Assembly (NCBI RefSeq): GCF_001522545.3
Contig: NC_031770.1
Coordinates: 31,524,865-31,588,864 of the forward strand
Direction of reading: 5' to 3'
DNA: 64,000 nt
DNA from: Parus major
Lineage: Eukaryota > Chordata > Aves > Passeriformes > Paridae
Shown: one piece after another, positions 24,508 to 34,225 of the stretch
Layout: every line of letters starts with the position of its first letter
Numbering within the stretch: position 1 is the first letter of the stretch
Notes under the pieces: model-generated
The model's input: only the letters and a program-made list of their open reading frames with translations
Told to the model about the DNA's origin: nothing
Database searches by the model: none
Translations under genes and position numbers: made by a program

Positions 24508-27155
24508 CTGCAGTTAACACCAGGGAGAAATGGCTGAGAAATTCCCACACAGGTAAAAGCTTCCTGCAATCAACATACGGTGTGGATACACTGGCTTCTA
24601 ATGGGACCAAAAAGGAGGAGGTGCCCAGTGGAATGAGACCCTCCTGACACTGGCAGTGGCAGTAGCATGCCCTCCAGGAACCCTCATGGCTAGAAGTGGG
24701 GGAAAAAATTGTGGAAGACACATCAATCCCAAACTCAACAGCTGGTGGAAAACAGCAGCAGAAGGGCTACGTTACCCTTCAGAAAGTGTTAGAAGGAAGC
24801 AGTCCACAGATAAATCTCAAAAATAACAGGACTAAAGCTTGTGTCCTGCCCCATGGCATATGAGGAGCGGCCCAGAAGAGAAGCCTTTTCCTTGCCTCCT
24901 CATACCACAAGCTTATTACACACCTGCTTACAAGCCAGGGCAATCCATCAAATGGAACAAGGCAGGTAATGTACAAACATTCATATTTACTGTACCTCAA
25001 TCACTGTCACCAGCCTGCTCTTAACTCTCCTAAGTGACAGACAGCATAGGAGAGCAGATATTGTTAACCCCTCCTAATATTAGGAATGAATGCGTGTTTC
25101 ATGGCACCTAAGACTAGTCTGTCTGTGCAAGGGACATATGACTGTGCAATCTGATGGCATTAGTTTTGGCAGTACACAGAACTGGCCTACAGCCCATAGG
25201 ATAGATTTGTCTTGTCTGGCATAAAAACAGAAAGGAGCTCCATGTTCATGGAGTTTGTTCCCCGGCTATATAATAGCTGACAGCTAAGTTCTCCCAAAGA
25301 CTGCTTCTGTTTTCACTTTGTGACCTTTATCCCTGAGGAGAGGATAAGGCTGAGGCTGTGCATAGGATTCAGTGACACAGCTGAAGGCTAAGCTCTCTCA
25401 GGAAAGAGGGAGTGGGACAGGAAGGAGTTAGCAAGGCCAACAGAAGGCAGGCCAGTCTGTGGACTGATTCCGCTAATGTAAGCAACAAGAAAATGTGCAT
25501 ACTTGGAAAGGTCCAGTGACAGACAGTATGACATATGGTGATCACTCATTTGCTATACACACTGCTGATTCTGCATATCTGTATGGCTATAATATAATAT
25601 CCTCCCTTCGTCTGAGGATTTGGAGAACTCAGGTGTACAATACATGCCTCCAGAATGTCTTGTAAGCACACATAAAAAGACTTCTTTCCTTGCAATTTAA
25701 TTCAATCTTCCACACTGCAGAGATACATAAGGGTCTCATAGAGCTACCTCTTCTACACTGATCTAAAATAATTCATTTTGTATATAGCTGTAATGTCTGT
25801 ATCTGTATGAAAATAAGTTACCATAATGGAATATTTTTTATTACTGCTATTGTACTAAAATACCTTAGTAAAGAATTAAGCTCTGAGGAGATGCTGATTG
25901 TGACACGGTTACGTAACACATGCAATGTACATATGCAAATTCTTAACTGAGCCATCCATCACCCCAACGGGAACTGTGCAGACTCAAGTCTCTCATATAC
26001 ATTAGACTGCACCAGTTACTGGATACAAGAGGGTGAGATCTCTTGTGATACAGTAAGTATTTCATAAAATGCTAAAGTCAAGAGTTAAGTGAAAATGAGA
26101 ACCCTAATTGTTATTTAAAATCAAATCACAACTTTATAGTCCTGAGGCAGAATTCAAAAGAATGGAAAATATAACCTAAGTATGCCTAAAAAGCTTAAAC
26201 CATAAAGAGATAAGACACAAAATTTATTACTAGCTGTTTAAAATCTCACAGTTCATGACTCGTGTGGATGTGAGTCATGATCTCTAGATGCTGGGAGCTG
26301 GATACAGGATATATGACCCTGTAGGTCTGTTCCCTTCTCCCTCCATTCCCCATTCTGGAATAAGCAGGGCTCTGAAGGTTCTCGAGAGAAACAGCCTTTG
26401 CCTTTCAAGCTGAAAGAATATTTTCAAGCTCCAGCACCTTCTTTTGCTCCCTTTTCATCTACTCATACAAAAAGCAGATTTATTCCCTCACAAAAAGCAA
26501 AATGAAAGAATAGGTCTCTTTTCCCCTCAAACCATGAGAGGGGGGAAAAAAAGGCTGTTGAGAATTTCTTATAGTTACCCAGAAAACAGATGAACCAGTT
26601 ACTCATTCCTGCTAAAACTCCAAATCTGAGAAGAGATTGTGTTTTTCTTGACTTGCCCCACTCAGGAATTTACTTTTTGGCAGCAATTAATAAGTAGCAA
26701 TTAATGATCCCTACAACACTGCTAATGCAAATGCTATAAATAATGTAGTTTATAAAAAAATAAACAGCCATATTAATAGTCTAGAGCAATTTTTGCAGTA
26801 CTGAAAATATTTTAGATTGTTATTTTTTAAAAGAGAGATTACACTTCTGGTTTTTTGGGATTTTTTTAAGAATTAGGTGAATTTTTGTTTTCACTGAATG
26901 TTTTCACATTTTATTACAAATACAAGCTCTCACTCAGTATCAGATATACCAGAGATACAAATATTTAGGCCAGGAGAGCAGATGGCCCTGCAGCTGTGGG
27001 TCAAAAAGTTCTTCCATGTTTTAAAGTAAACACTTTCAAGTCTATAAACTTTATGCTCTGGGTAGTTCTTGAATTTGAACCACCTCAATAGCTCCAGAAA
27101 AAACCAAAAAAAGTCATGTTACTTGTTTATAGTGTAAAATTAATCTTGGATTCAC
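24508..27155 (-). other. KIF26B: KIF26B intron between exons C and D
   Basis: This is a 2648-nt GT-AG intron. Nothing in it is recognisable as a gene, RNA or named repeat. It is ordinary unique-looking intronic DNA. Confidence 0.85.
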
Positions 27156-27418
27156 CTGCATGCCACAAATGGGGTCTTCACAAAGGTAGACACCTGGGGA
27201 CTGGCCATCTTGCAGGCTGCCTGTTGCCACTTCTGACAACAGGTCTCTCAGATTTTCCTCCTTCCCCCACACTTCCACTGCAGAAATCCGGACCGAGAAG
27301 CGCGCTCCTGTCTTCTCTTTGCGCTCATTAATCAACTTGAATAGCCACGAGATGGCACAAGGAATTATTCCAAGGTTTTGCATAGAATCATCCTTCCCAA
27401 TCATGGTGTATGACTTCC
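27156..27418 (-). CDS. KIF26B: KIF26B coding exon C: P-loop end to central motor sheet
   Basis: This 263-nt exon (phase 1 in, 0 out) completes the split glycine and encodes 87 further residues, starting [10 protein letters not shown] and ending [13 protein letters not shown] is the end of the P-loop and start of helix alpha2. GIIP (residues 16-19) is the conserved kinesin GIIPR-type motif. [15 protein letters not shown] (46-60) corresponds to the canonical EIYNExxxDLL strand/helix. The acceptor follows a C/T-rich tract ending CCTGACAG and the donor is CAG|GTGAAT. Residues such as [10 protein letters not shown] and [18 protein letters not shown] are characteristic of the KIF26 family. The reading frame is intact, with no stop or frameshift. 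Confidence 0.96.
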
Positions 27419-29571
27419 CTGTCAGGAATGGGGGGATAAAGAAAATATAACATCATTCCCAGGACCTTGAGAGCCTCCTGCTAAGAGAGAATTATCCTGC
27501 ACAGTTTCATGAAAACAACTTCGCTACAACAAGGACAGTCAGCAATAGGAAAATATAGGCAGGTTGACAAATAGGACAGGGAAAATGCAGATGGAATCTT
27601 GAGCTTTTTTCAAAAATCATTACCTCAGGCATTCCCCTGACATCTCCCGTTCCCAAGGCAGGGTGCTGCAGGCCCCCACCTCGCAATGCTGCAGCAAGGT
27701 GATTGAATCATGGAGGGAATTGAGCAGAGCAGGAGTGCCATGGTCTCTAAAAGCCTCTACTTTCAATACTATAAGTGCGGTGTTCTTTCAATACCATTTT
27801 AATTCAAAGGACTAAATTGTATTTCAAATGCTGGAGTTGAGATTGACATAAACCTGGTCCCAGAATCATACAGATTTTTATTTTTTTTCATTCAGAAAAA
27901 AATTCCCAAAACCAGCCAGGTATATGTGATCACTTGGTGAAGAAGTGGGTCCACAACAATTAAAATTTCAACTGGGTCAAAAACATCCCCTGGTTAGGTA
28001 TTTTTTAACTCCGCAACTATAACTCTGGCTTGTCTTTGCTATAAAAGCTTGGTGATTAAGAATAGACACATTTACTATCTTAAACTGCTTTAGATACATA
28101 CACATACAATGTTTTCAGGTAAGTTTTCTAAAGCTCATAAATTTATAAGCCAAATGATGAAGATATACATCCTTCCAGGCAAGTACTTGTGGCTTCTTTA
28201 CCTTGTTTCATTTCTTATGTTGAATCTATGTGGAAAAAGATCAGTGAATAGTTCTATGCAATGTCTGTGTCAAGGTGTGGGTAGGTCCATGGTTTGTGGA
28301 ATGGTGGTGGTGTGGTTAACAAAGCAACTGCAGAGACTCAACTCGTGCTTCAGCAAAACCCCATCTAGAATACCTCTCTAAAGGACATGTAGCACTCGTG
28401 AGAGCCTGAGTTATAACCTGAGTTATCTGGTGGCTCCCTTTTCCATCTCATTTGGAATCTTGTGTTTGGCAGGTCACAGCGGGGTTAAATATCTAAGAGC
28501 TCATCCTAGTGTCACTCCTGCCTGAAGGTCCAGAGGGGCCTTCTGGTATAACTGGAACACCAGCCTGCTCCATTCATTGTACCAGATCTGCTTTCTCTCC
28601 AGGTTTTGTTGCCTGTAATTTGGGATAATCATGGCCTGATATAGCTTGATCTTCTTTACCACCTGCAAAACTGAATTATCCTTCTAAGTTATATGTGTAC
28701 ATGTGTGGATCTTTGAGACAGTAAAGAATGGAGATCATTGCACACATGCAATAAACCCCTCTTCATTCAAGAAGTCCTTCATTCACAGTACTGCCAAAGT
28801 ACAATTAGATAAACATGAACAAAACATGTGGTTACTCTCAAAATCCAGTTATCTCAAAATAATAGTGTGTTAATGATGATGATTTGCCTTTTTATTGCCC
28901 TTCCATGAATACCTGAAATGTTATTGAAGTATGTCCAAAGTGTGAACTTTGATCCATCAGTAACATTTAGTTAACCATTAGAATAAGGTTTGTTGGAGAC
29001 ACAGTAGGAAGAGGTCAGTAATGAGTGAATTGCCTAATCAGGGAACAGAGTATAAACCAAACTATTTGAGTGCACAGTCACACTCCATAAGTCCATCATC
29101 ACAAACATGAAGTACTTTAGTGAATACTCATAGTACACAGCTTGATCAAAGTGGCATTTGGGCAAGTCCTCAGCAACACCAAGTGCATTTGGAAAACTGT
29201 CAATCATTGTTGGACCATTCATTAATGACTGAAGACAGTGTAAGACCAAATTGCTATAATATTTAAGGTCTGAAATGAATCAATAATTCAAAGGTAACTT
29301 CTGTTCCAAAGAACATGCTGTCCAACATTTACACAATAAGAAAATATATAAATGGGTATAAATATATATATAATGTGTATAAATAATATATAATGAATAA
29401 ATGTGTAAGCAAGAAGTGAAGATGTAATACAAGACGATGCACAGATACTTTAAGATACATTTAATATACACAGACAAATGAAAGTTTGTTTTCCTTAACC
29501 TAACAGACTAGCAATCCTGGATTAAAAATATTTATATTGCTGCTTGAGTAGGGAAATTTAGCAATACCAAC
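27419..29571 (-). other. KIF26B: KIF26B intron between exons B and C
   Basis: This 2153-nt intron begins with the weak donor GTTGGT next to exon B and ends in a C/T-rich tract and CAG before exon C. It includes an A/T-only stretch at about 29341-29402. I see no other feature. Confidence 0.85.
29341..29402. repeat. A/T-only degenerate TA repeat
   Basis: About 60 bases made of ATATA, ATAAATATAT and TAATATATAATG words with very few G/C. This is a low-complexity microsatellite in the intron between exons B and C. Confidence 0.8.
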
Positions 29572-29665
29572 CAAGCTTGGCATGACCAAAGCAGAACACG
29601 CAGCCATCTGCCCCATTGACCACAGACTGGATCACCTCAGCCACAGTCCCAGCACATACTTCAGC
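29572..29665 (-). CDS. KIF26B: KIF26B coding exon B: nucleotide-binding P-loop first half
   Basis: A 94-nt exon too short for a normal ORF call. It encodes 31 residues from [11 protein letters not shown] to FGHAKL plus the first base of a glycine codon. The acceptor is TGTGACAG|GCTGAA and the donor is CTTG|GTTGGT, giving phase 0 in and phase 1 out. It joins exon A in frame (DASQ/AEVC) and exon C in frame (KLG/KSYTM). It supplies the helix before the P-loop and most of the P-loop itself. The P-loop reads GHAKLGKS across the junction, instead of the canonical GQTGSGKT. The donor lacks the usual A at +3 and A/G at +4/+5. The upstream pyrimidine tract is unusually long. Skipping this exon would shift the frame. 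Confidence 0.93.
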
Positions 29666-29680
29666 CTGTCACAGGTATTG

Positions 29681-29733
29681 GGAGAAAAAAAAAAAAACAA
29701 AAAAAAACAGGAAAGAAAGAAAGAAAACAAAAC
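29681..29733 (-). promoter_or_regulatory. Expanded polypyrimidine tract at the exon B acceptor
   Basis: On the plus strand this is a purine-rich block: 13 A, C, 9 A, then three GAAA-type units and further A-rich sequence. In the KIF26B transcript it reads as more than 45 nt of nearly uninterrupted U/C ending about 15 nt before the CAG acceptor of exon B. It should act as the splice-site pyrimidine tract. It is also a length-variable microsatellite by composition. Confidence 0.7.
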
Positions 29734-30016
29734 CATTAACAGTAATAAGGAAAATCATTATTTTCACCAGAAAGTGGTAGTAATGTCTTCCCTGCTCCAG
29801 ATACCATGTTGAAGTGTCAAAAAATCTAATCCTGCTTGTCTCATTCATGTGACCTGTGCTGTTGATGGGAATGGCTTTACTTGTGCAAGCACATGAAGCA
29901 GGACTTTCGCTCTGGATCAAGTAAGTTTCATTTGCTGATACATCAACATCCTTTGTGCAGTTAAAAAAATACAGATATTGCAAGGGGATGTAGTTGGCTT
30001 GTTAGAACTGCCATTA

Positions 30017-30095
30017 CAAAGGATTTTAAAATAAAATTTTAAAGGTTTTTTTAAAAAACTTTTTTTAAAAAGGATTTTTAAAGTTTTGATTAAAA
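30017..30095. repeat. T/A homopolymer inverted-repeat cluster
   Basis: Alternating TTTAAA blocks (TTTTAAAG, TTTTTTTAAAAAAC, TTTTTTTAAAAAGG, TTTTTAAAG) give many self-complementary registers. This is low-complexity AT sequence with no sign of coding. Confidence 0.7.
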
Positions 30096-30705
30096 AACAA
30101 TCCAACACTGAGGAATTTTTGCAGGCTCAATTATTTTCCCAATTATGGACTGAGTTCAATTCCACTAGCATGTGAGTAGGGGATGTAAAAGAAACAAACA
30201 GCCTCTTTGGAATTAGCTAGGTGACCTCACATTATGAGTCTTCTCAGCTTTCTGCAGTAGTAGACTCCATTCTGAAGACTGTAGCAGTATTTTAAGTACA
30301 ACACAGAAATTTACCCCAGGCATTCTTGGATTTAAAGTTCAAGCAGGCTGAATGGTCGACAGTGCTCCTGCAGCAACTGCTTAACAGCAAATGAAACTCG
30401 ATTAGAATTCACAGTTTAGGGCTTGATGAGAAGCACTTTGCATCCGACAACATATCAGGTAAATTCAGCCTGGTTCATGGCTACTTCTAGACTATCTCTA
30501 AACCAGAAAATAAAATGGGCCAAGAAAGGGACTGTTCACAGGCCAGGTCTTGAACTACATCCTGGCATTAGTCTTTAAGATGCTAGCTGCTTGGACCAGG
30601 ACTAGGTGAGGGAGTGACCTAATGATACAATTTTGGGACAGTATTTTAGATGGCCCAGTGTTCTAGATCTGATTTATGAATACAGAGCCAGCTTTACAAA
30701 ATTAT

Positions 30706-30734
30706 AATTACAAAAAAAGTCTTTTTTTGTAATT
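30706..30734. repeat. Perfect 14-bp hairpin with 1-nt loop
   Basis: AATTACAAAAAAAG (30706-30719) is followed by a single T and then CTTTTTTTGTAATT (30721-30734), its exact reverse complement. The near-zero loop suggests a replication-slippage or palindrome-extension product rather than a functional RNA stem. Confidence 0.9.
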
Positions 30735-31278
30735 GTACTTTGCAATGTTACTTTACTCTTTTGCTGTCCTCATGGCATTTGGGTAACAATAGTTCATCAA
30801 ACCAAAGTCTAAAAAAGATAAGAAACCTGAATACATACTCATAAATAAAGACTTGTGGATTAAAATCCCCATCTTCTTATTGCAAACTGTACAATAGAAC
30901 ACTGTAAAAATAGTCCTTGATCCCTTAGTTAATAGAGGACTATATTAAACTGTAGTTCTGATCACACCTCTGTAAACACCAAACAATAATATTTTATAAT
31001 ACAAAGTAAGTTGTTAATATTGAGGATTTGCTTATTGGGCACCATTTAACACATTTATTGAATGTATAATTTTAGGAGAAATTATTTACAGTAAAGAATA
31101 AAGAAAACACACCTTTATTCAGCTAAAATTTAATAAACCAAATTCATTATTGATGATCAGGCAGACCAAATTCAGCCCTGATATAAGTCCACTGAAAGTA
31201 CTACTGCTGCAGCAGAGGTCAATTTGTCTCTGGTGCACGCTGCTCCTTAGATAACTCTTCCGATCATACAGGGCCTAC

Positions 31279-31485
31279 CTGTGACGCATCTTGAGGGAAA
31301 ACTGCGTCAAATGCAAACATCTTGGGTGGAACCTGGCTGCCCCTTTTCTGGAAAGCATTCTGACCTCCGCAGGCCAATGGGTCATACAGTGTGATTTGCT
31401 TCTTACGGGGGTCAACTTTTAAGAAAGAGCTGGACTCAGACGTGTCTCTGGCAAGCGTGGAAGAAATGCGCACCATGACTTTGAC
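31279..31485 (-). CDS. KIF26B: KIF26B coding exon A: start of kinesin motor domain
   Basis: This 207-nt exon, phase 0 at both ends, encodes 69 residues beginning VKVMVRISS and ending FPQDASQ. The first seven residues form beta strand 1 of a kinesin motor. KMFAFDAVF (residues 55-63) is the family form of the kinesin FxFDxVF strand. On the minus strand a pyrimidine-rich tract and ACAG precede it, and the donor is CAG|GTAGGC. The segment [15 protein letters not shown] followed by [10 protein letters not shown] matches KIF26B as I recall it and fits KIF26A less well; the large flanking introns also favour KIF26B. KIF26B is a kinesin-11 family protein that binds microtubules and acts in cell adhesion, polarity and kidney development, and is a degradation target of WNT5A-ROR signalling (established knowledge). 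The preceding exon, expected to end in a GK dipeptide, is not in the window. Confidence 0.95.
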
Positions 31486-32752
31486 CTGTCAACAAGCACA
31501 CAAAAAGACAAGCACAATTCATTAGTCTGTTGGTTGTTCTGCAGCTGGTATGCTGAATGAATTTTCCACCTACACTTGACCAAACCATATTTGTTTGTTT
31601 TAGCTAGTGTCTCACTGGAAGTCAGTGAACGTGCAGGAAGTATAAGGCAGAATTTGTCCTAAACTACGGAGTGAATGAAGTCAGAACTCTCAATCTATTT
31701 CAACAAGCAGCTTGTGTATTGAGAATTACAATGCACATCATGGTGTTTTAGTGTCGATGCTACTCAAGTACAATGAGGAAGTATTACATCACCTTGTCTT
31801 ACCCTCAATATAAATTGAAAATTAACTGTACCCTGGTGGCCCAATTAAGAAAGCTGAAAGGTATTCTAGACTGCTAAGCTTTCAGAACTGCTGTGGTTTC
31901 TACCAAGCAGCCTGATCAATAAAAGCCCATAAAAGCCAGATCTATAATTTACACCTTTACAATTCTAATCCAAACACAAAGATGAAATGCAGAATTCTGA
32001 GTGCCATCATCAAAGAGTTGTGAAAAGAGTCCCATTTTAATGGTCAGATTTTGAAATTACCATCAAGGGAGTGCATGTAATAAGCGATAAAAGATTTGTT
32101 AAAACATGTTAGCTCACAACTCATTAAATAGCTACATAATAAGATGTTATTCCTGAGACAAAAATAAATCTTCATAGATTTAAAGAGGTTATGCTGTATC
32201 CTTAGCTGAGTTGGTAAGCAATTTAAATGTAAGTGGAACTGATGACAATCAATCTAGCTTTGGTTTTCCCTATAAATTCACCATCTGCAGGCATGTCAGC
32301 TCCTGACTTTGGAGGGCAAACATCACCTCTGCCAATTCTAGTCAGACTTGCACACACCTTGTCCTAGAACAGATTGGCTTTCACACCAACTAGAACTAGA
32401 CAGAACTTTTATGTTAATACTCCTTAATCGTATGTCATTTCTATCAAACTCACCCACATTTGGCATGCAAATGATCACAAAGGGTCATGTCAGCATAGGG
32501 TGGGAGCACATCTGCTGCTGGAACAGCAGACACATTCCAGGAGGAGGTTGTAGCCCAAGAAGCTGGGCTGCAGTTCCTGTTGGTCTCACTGAGACTGGTG
32601 CTCTTTGTATGTAGGTCTCATTTCATGCTGACCCAAGCTCATCTCACATGCAAATAAATCAGCTACTTTGAGAAGTAAAATCTGGGAAGATTCATTTTTG
32701 ACAGAACTCCTTTGAAGACAATGAAATGAGACCAGAGATTAACTGATATTAT

Positions 32753-32810
32753 TCTGTATGTCAGTGACGTCTTCTCTGTATGTCAGTGACATCTTCTCTA
32801 TATGTCAGTG
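32753..32810. repeat. 22-bp tandem repeat, 2.6 copies
   Basis: The unit TCTGTATGTCAGTGACRTCT plus TC starts at 32753, 32775 and 32797 (third copy partial, TCTATATGTCAGTG). The first copy contains TGACGTC, a CRE-like core. The second has TGACATC, the deaminated form of the CpG. Confidence 0.9.
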
Positions 32811-34057
32811 GGTCAAACTGGTAATTTAACTCCAGTATTTTAACCTGGCAAAACAAGTTGTCATTAAACGCTGAAATGGGCACAAATTCTGCCCAAACGA
32901 TTTCAGTTTTACAGAATTATCTGAGGAAAAAAGTAAAAATACTGCTTGGGTAAAATTTATGTTCTCCTCCTGCTCAACTGAGCTGCTTATGAAACCTAAC
33001 CTCTAACAGTAAAAAGCCACCTCTAATGTCTTGCCAAAGGCATTCTTCTGGACCCAACCCTAAGCTGAGCTGACTTCTGCTGAGGACAACAGCAGTCAAC
33101 ACACCCGGTCAGACCACATGAACTGGGCAAGGTCTGTTTATTCCAGCCCTAGGTCTCCTGGAAGATCAGAAGGGAAGCACTGGTCACGTTAGCAGGAAAG
33201 GAAGAGAGTACAACTATAAATCCATGGGGAGCAAGAAAACAAAGATCAGTATCAATCTTGTGCTGTTTTCCTATTTTCAACTTCATATGACTTTGGCTTT
33301 CTTTCACTGTGTCCCACATTTCTAAGTAGATACCAATATCACAAGTATTAGACTGATCTGCTGGAAAACAAAATAAATGGTATTCTTCAACTACTTTAAA
33401 TAAAATACTCACTTGTTTTAGAAAGCTCTTTCCCTATAAGTCGATGTGTATTTTTGGCTGCTGTGAAACCATGTCCTTCTGATTCTTGATCTTTGTGTGC
33501 AAAGGAGAGTTAACTGAATACTCTGGGCTAAGTTTTTTTGGGTTTTGGAGAATGGACAGTGTGTGAAATGTAATCACCTTTCATAGACAGGCAGTCTAAG
33601 AATTCTTTCTGACCTCAAACTGTATGGGATGCAGTTTCACCAGCAGCTACACTGGCTTTGCTATGGTATAATATCACTGGCATGGGTCTGGATTTAAAGC
33701 TGTTCACATAAAATCAGATTAATACCTGGCACTTCTTACTGAAGTAATACTGCAAATCCTCCAAACTTCCAACTGCTATATTGATAGAAGCATCAGGTTC
33801 CTCTTTCTCAAGAGTAAAATACCAGCTTAACTGAAATCCTAAAAATTTACTAGCATCAGATAAACTGAATGAACCTCCATTAAAAAAAAATAAAAGAAAT
33901 AAGTGTGCTCAACTCAGAAGCCCCAGAAACTATCAAACAGCATATATTGCTCCTCAACACTGCCAAATATAGACATTTCTCAAGAAAAATACTGCTATTG
34001 CCATGAACCTTTGTACTTCCTGTGCATTGGGGATTTTTATTTTGAGACCAAATGGTT

Positions 34058-34174
34058 CACAGAATCACAGAATCACATGGGTTGGAAAAAAACCCCATAA
34101 TATCCTGAGTTCAGCTGTTAACATGTTACTTCCAAGTCCACCACTAAGCCATGTCCCTAAGTGCCATGTCTACA
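34058..34174 (-). mobile_element. CR1 LINE 3'-end fragment
   Basis: CACAGAATCACAGAATCACA followed by GGGTTGGAAAAAA is the reverse complement of the CR1 3' terminus with its octamer tail. Further on, CCACTAAGCCATGTCCCTAAGTGCC matches the next conserved CR1 block. The element is thus on the minus strand, 5'-truncated, and diverged. No reverse-transcriptase ORF is present. Confidence 0.85.
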
Positions 34175-34225
34175 CAGAATCCTAGAGTAGTTTACCTTGG
34201 AAAAGACCACATTCATATGTGTAAG
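34173..34225 (-). mobile_element. Second, adjoining CR1 3'-end fragment
   Basis: A new CR1 3' end begins immediately where the first stops: CACAGAATCCTAGAGTAGTTT then CTTGGAAAAGACCAC resembles the tail and GGTTGGAAAGGACC block. The right boundary is uncertain because the similarity fades after about 34225. Confidence 0.55.

Larger units (their letters stand above)
29666..31278 (-). other. KIF26B: KIF26B intron between exons A and B
   Basis: This is a 1613-nt GT-AG intron. Its 3' end (lowest coordinates) is dominated by a very long pyrimidine tract. It also contains A/T inverted-repeat sequence at about 30017-30095 and a perfect hairpin at 30706-30734. No gene is seen. Confidence 0.85.
20331..31485 (-). 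other. KIF26B: KIF26B motor-domain exon cluster (five exons, four introns)
   Basis: Span of the five coding exons. Intron lengths in transcript order are 1613, 2153, 2648 and 3833 nt, all GT-AG. Concatenated, the exons give an uninterrupted stretch of about 302 residues of kinesin motor core. The gene continues on both sides: the window holds neither the start codon nor the stop codon, and no promoter or poly(A) site of KIF26B is visible. The paralogue KIF26A is the main alternative. I prefer KIF26B from the residues in exons A, C and E. Confidence 0.93.

Noticed and set aside
24249..24721. Minus-strand ORFs of about 105 codons around exon D
   Set aside because: Other frames of exon D and its intronic flank; only the frame containing [13 protein letters not shown] joins neighbouring exons.
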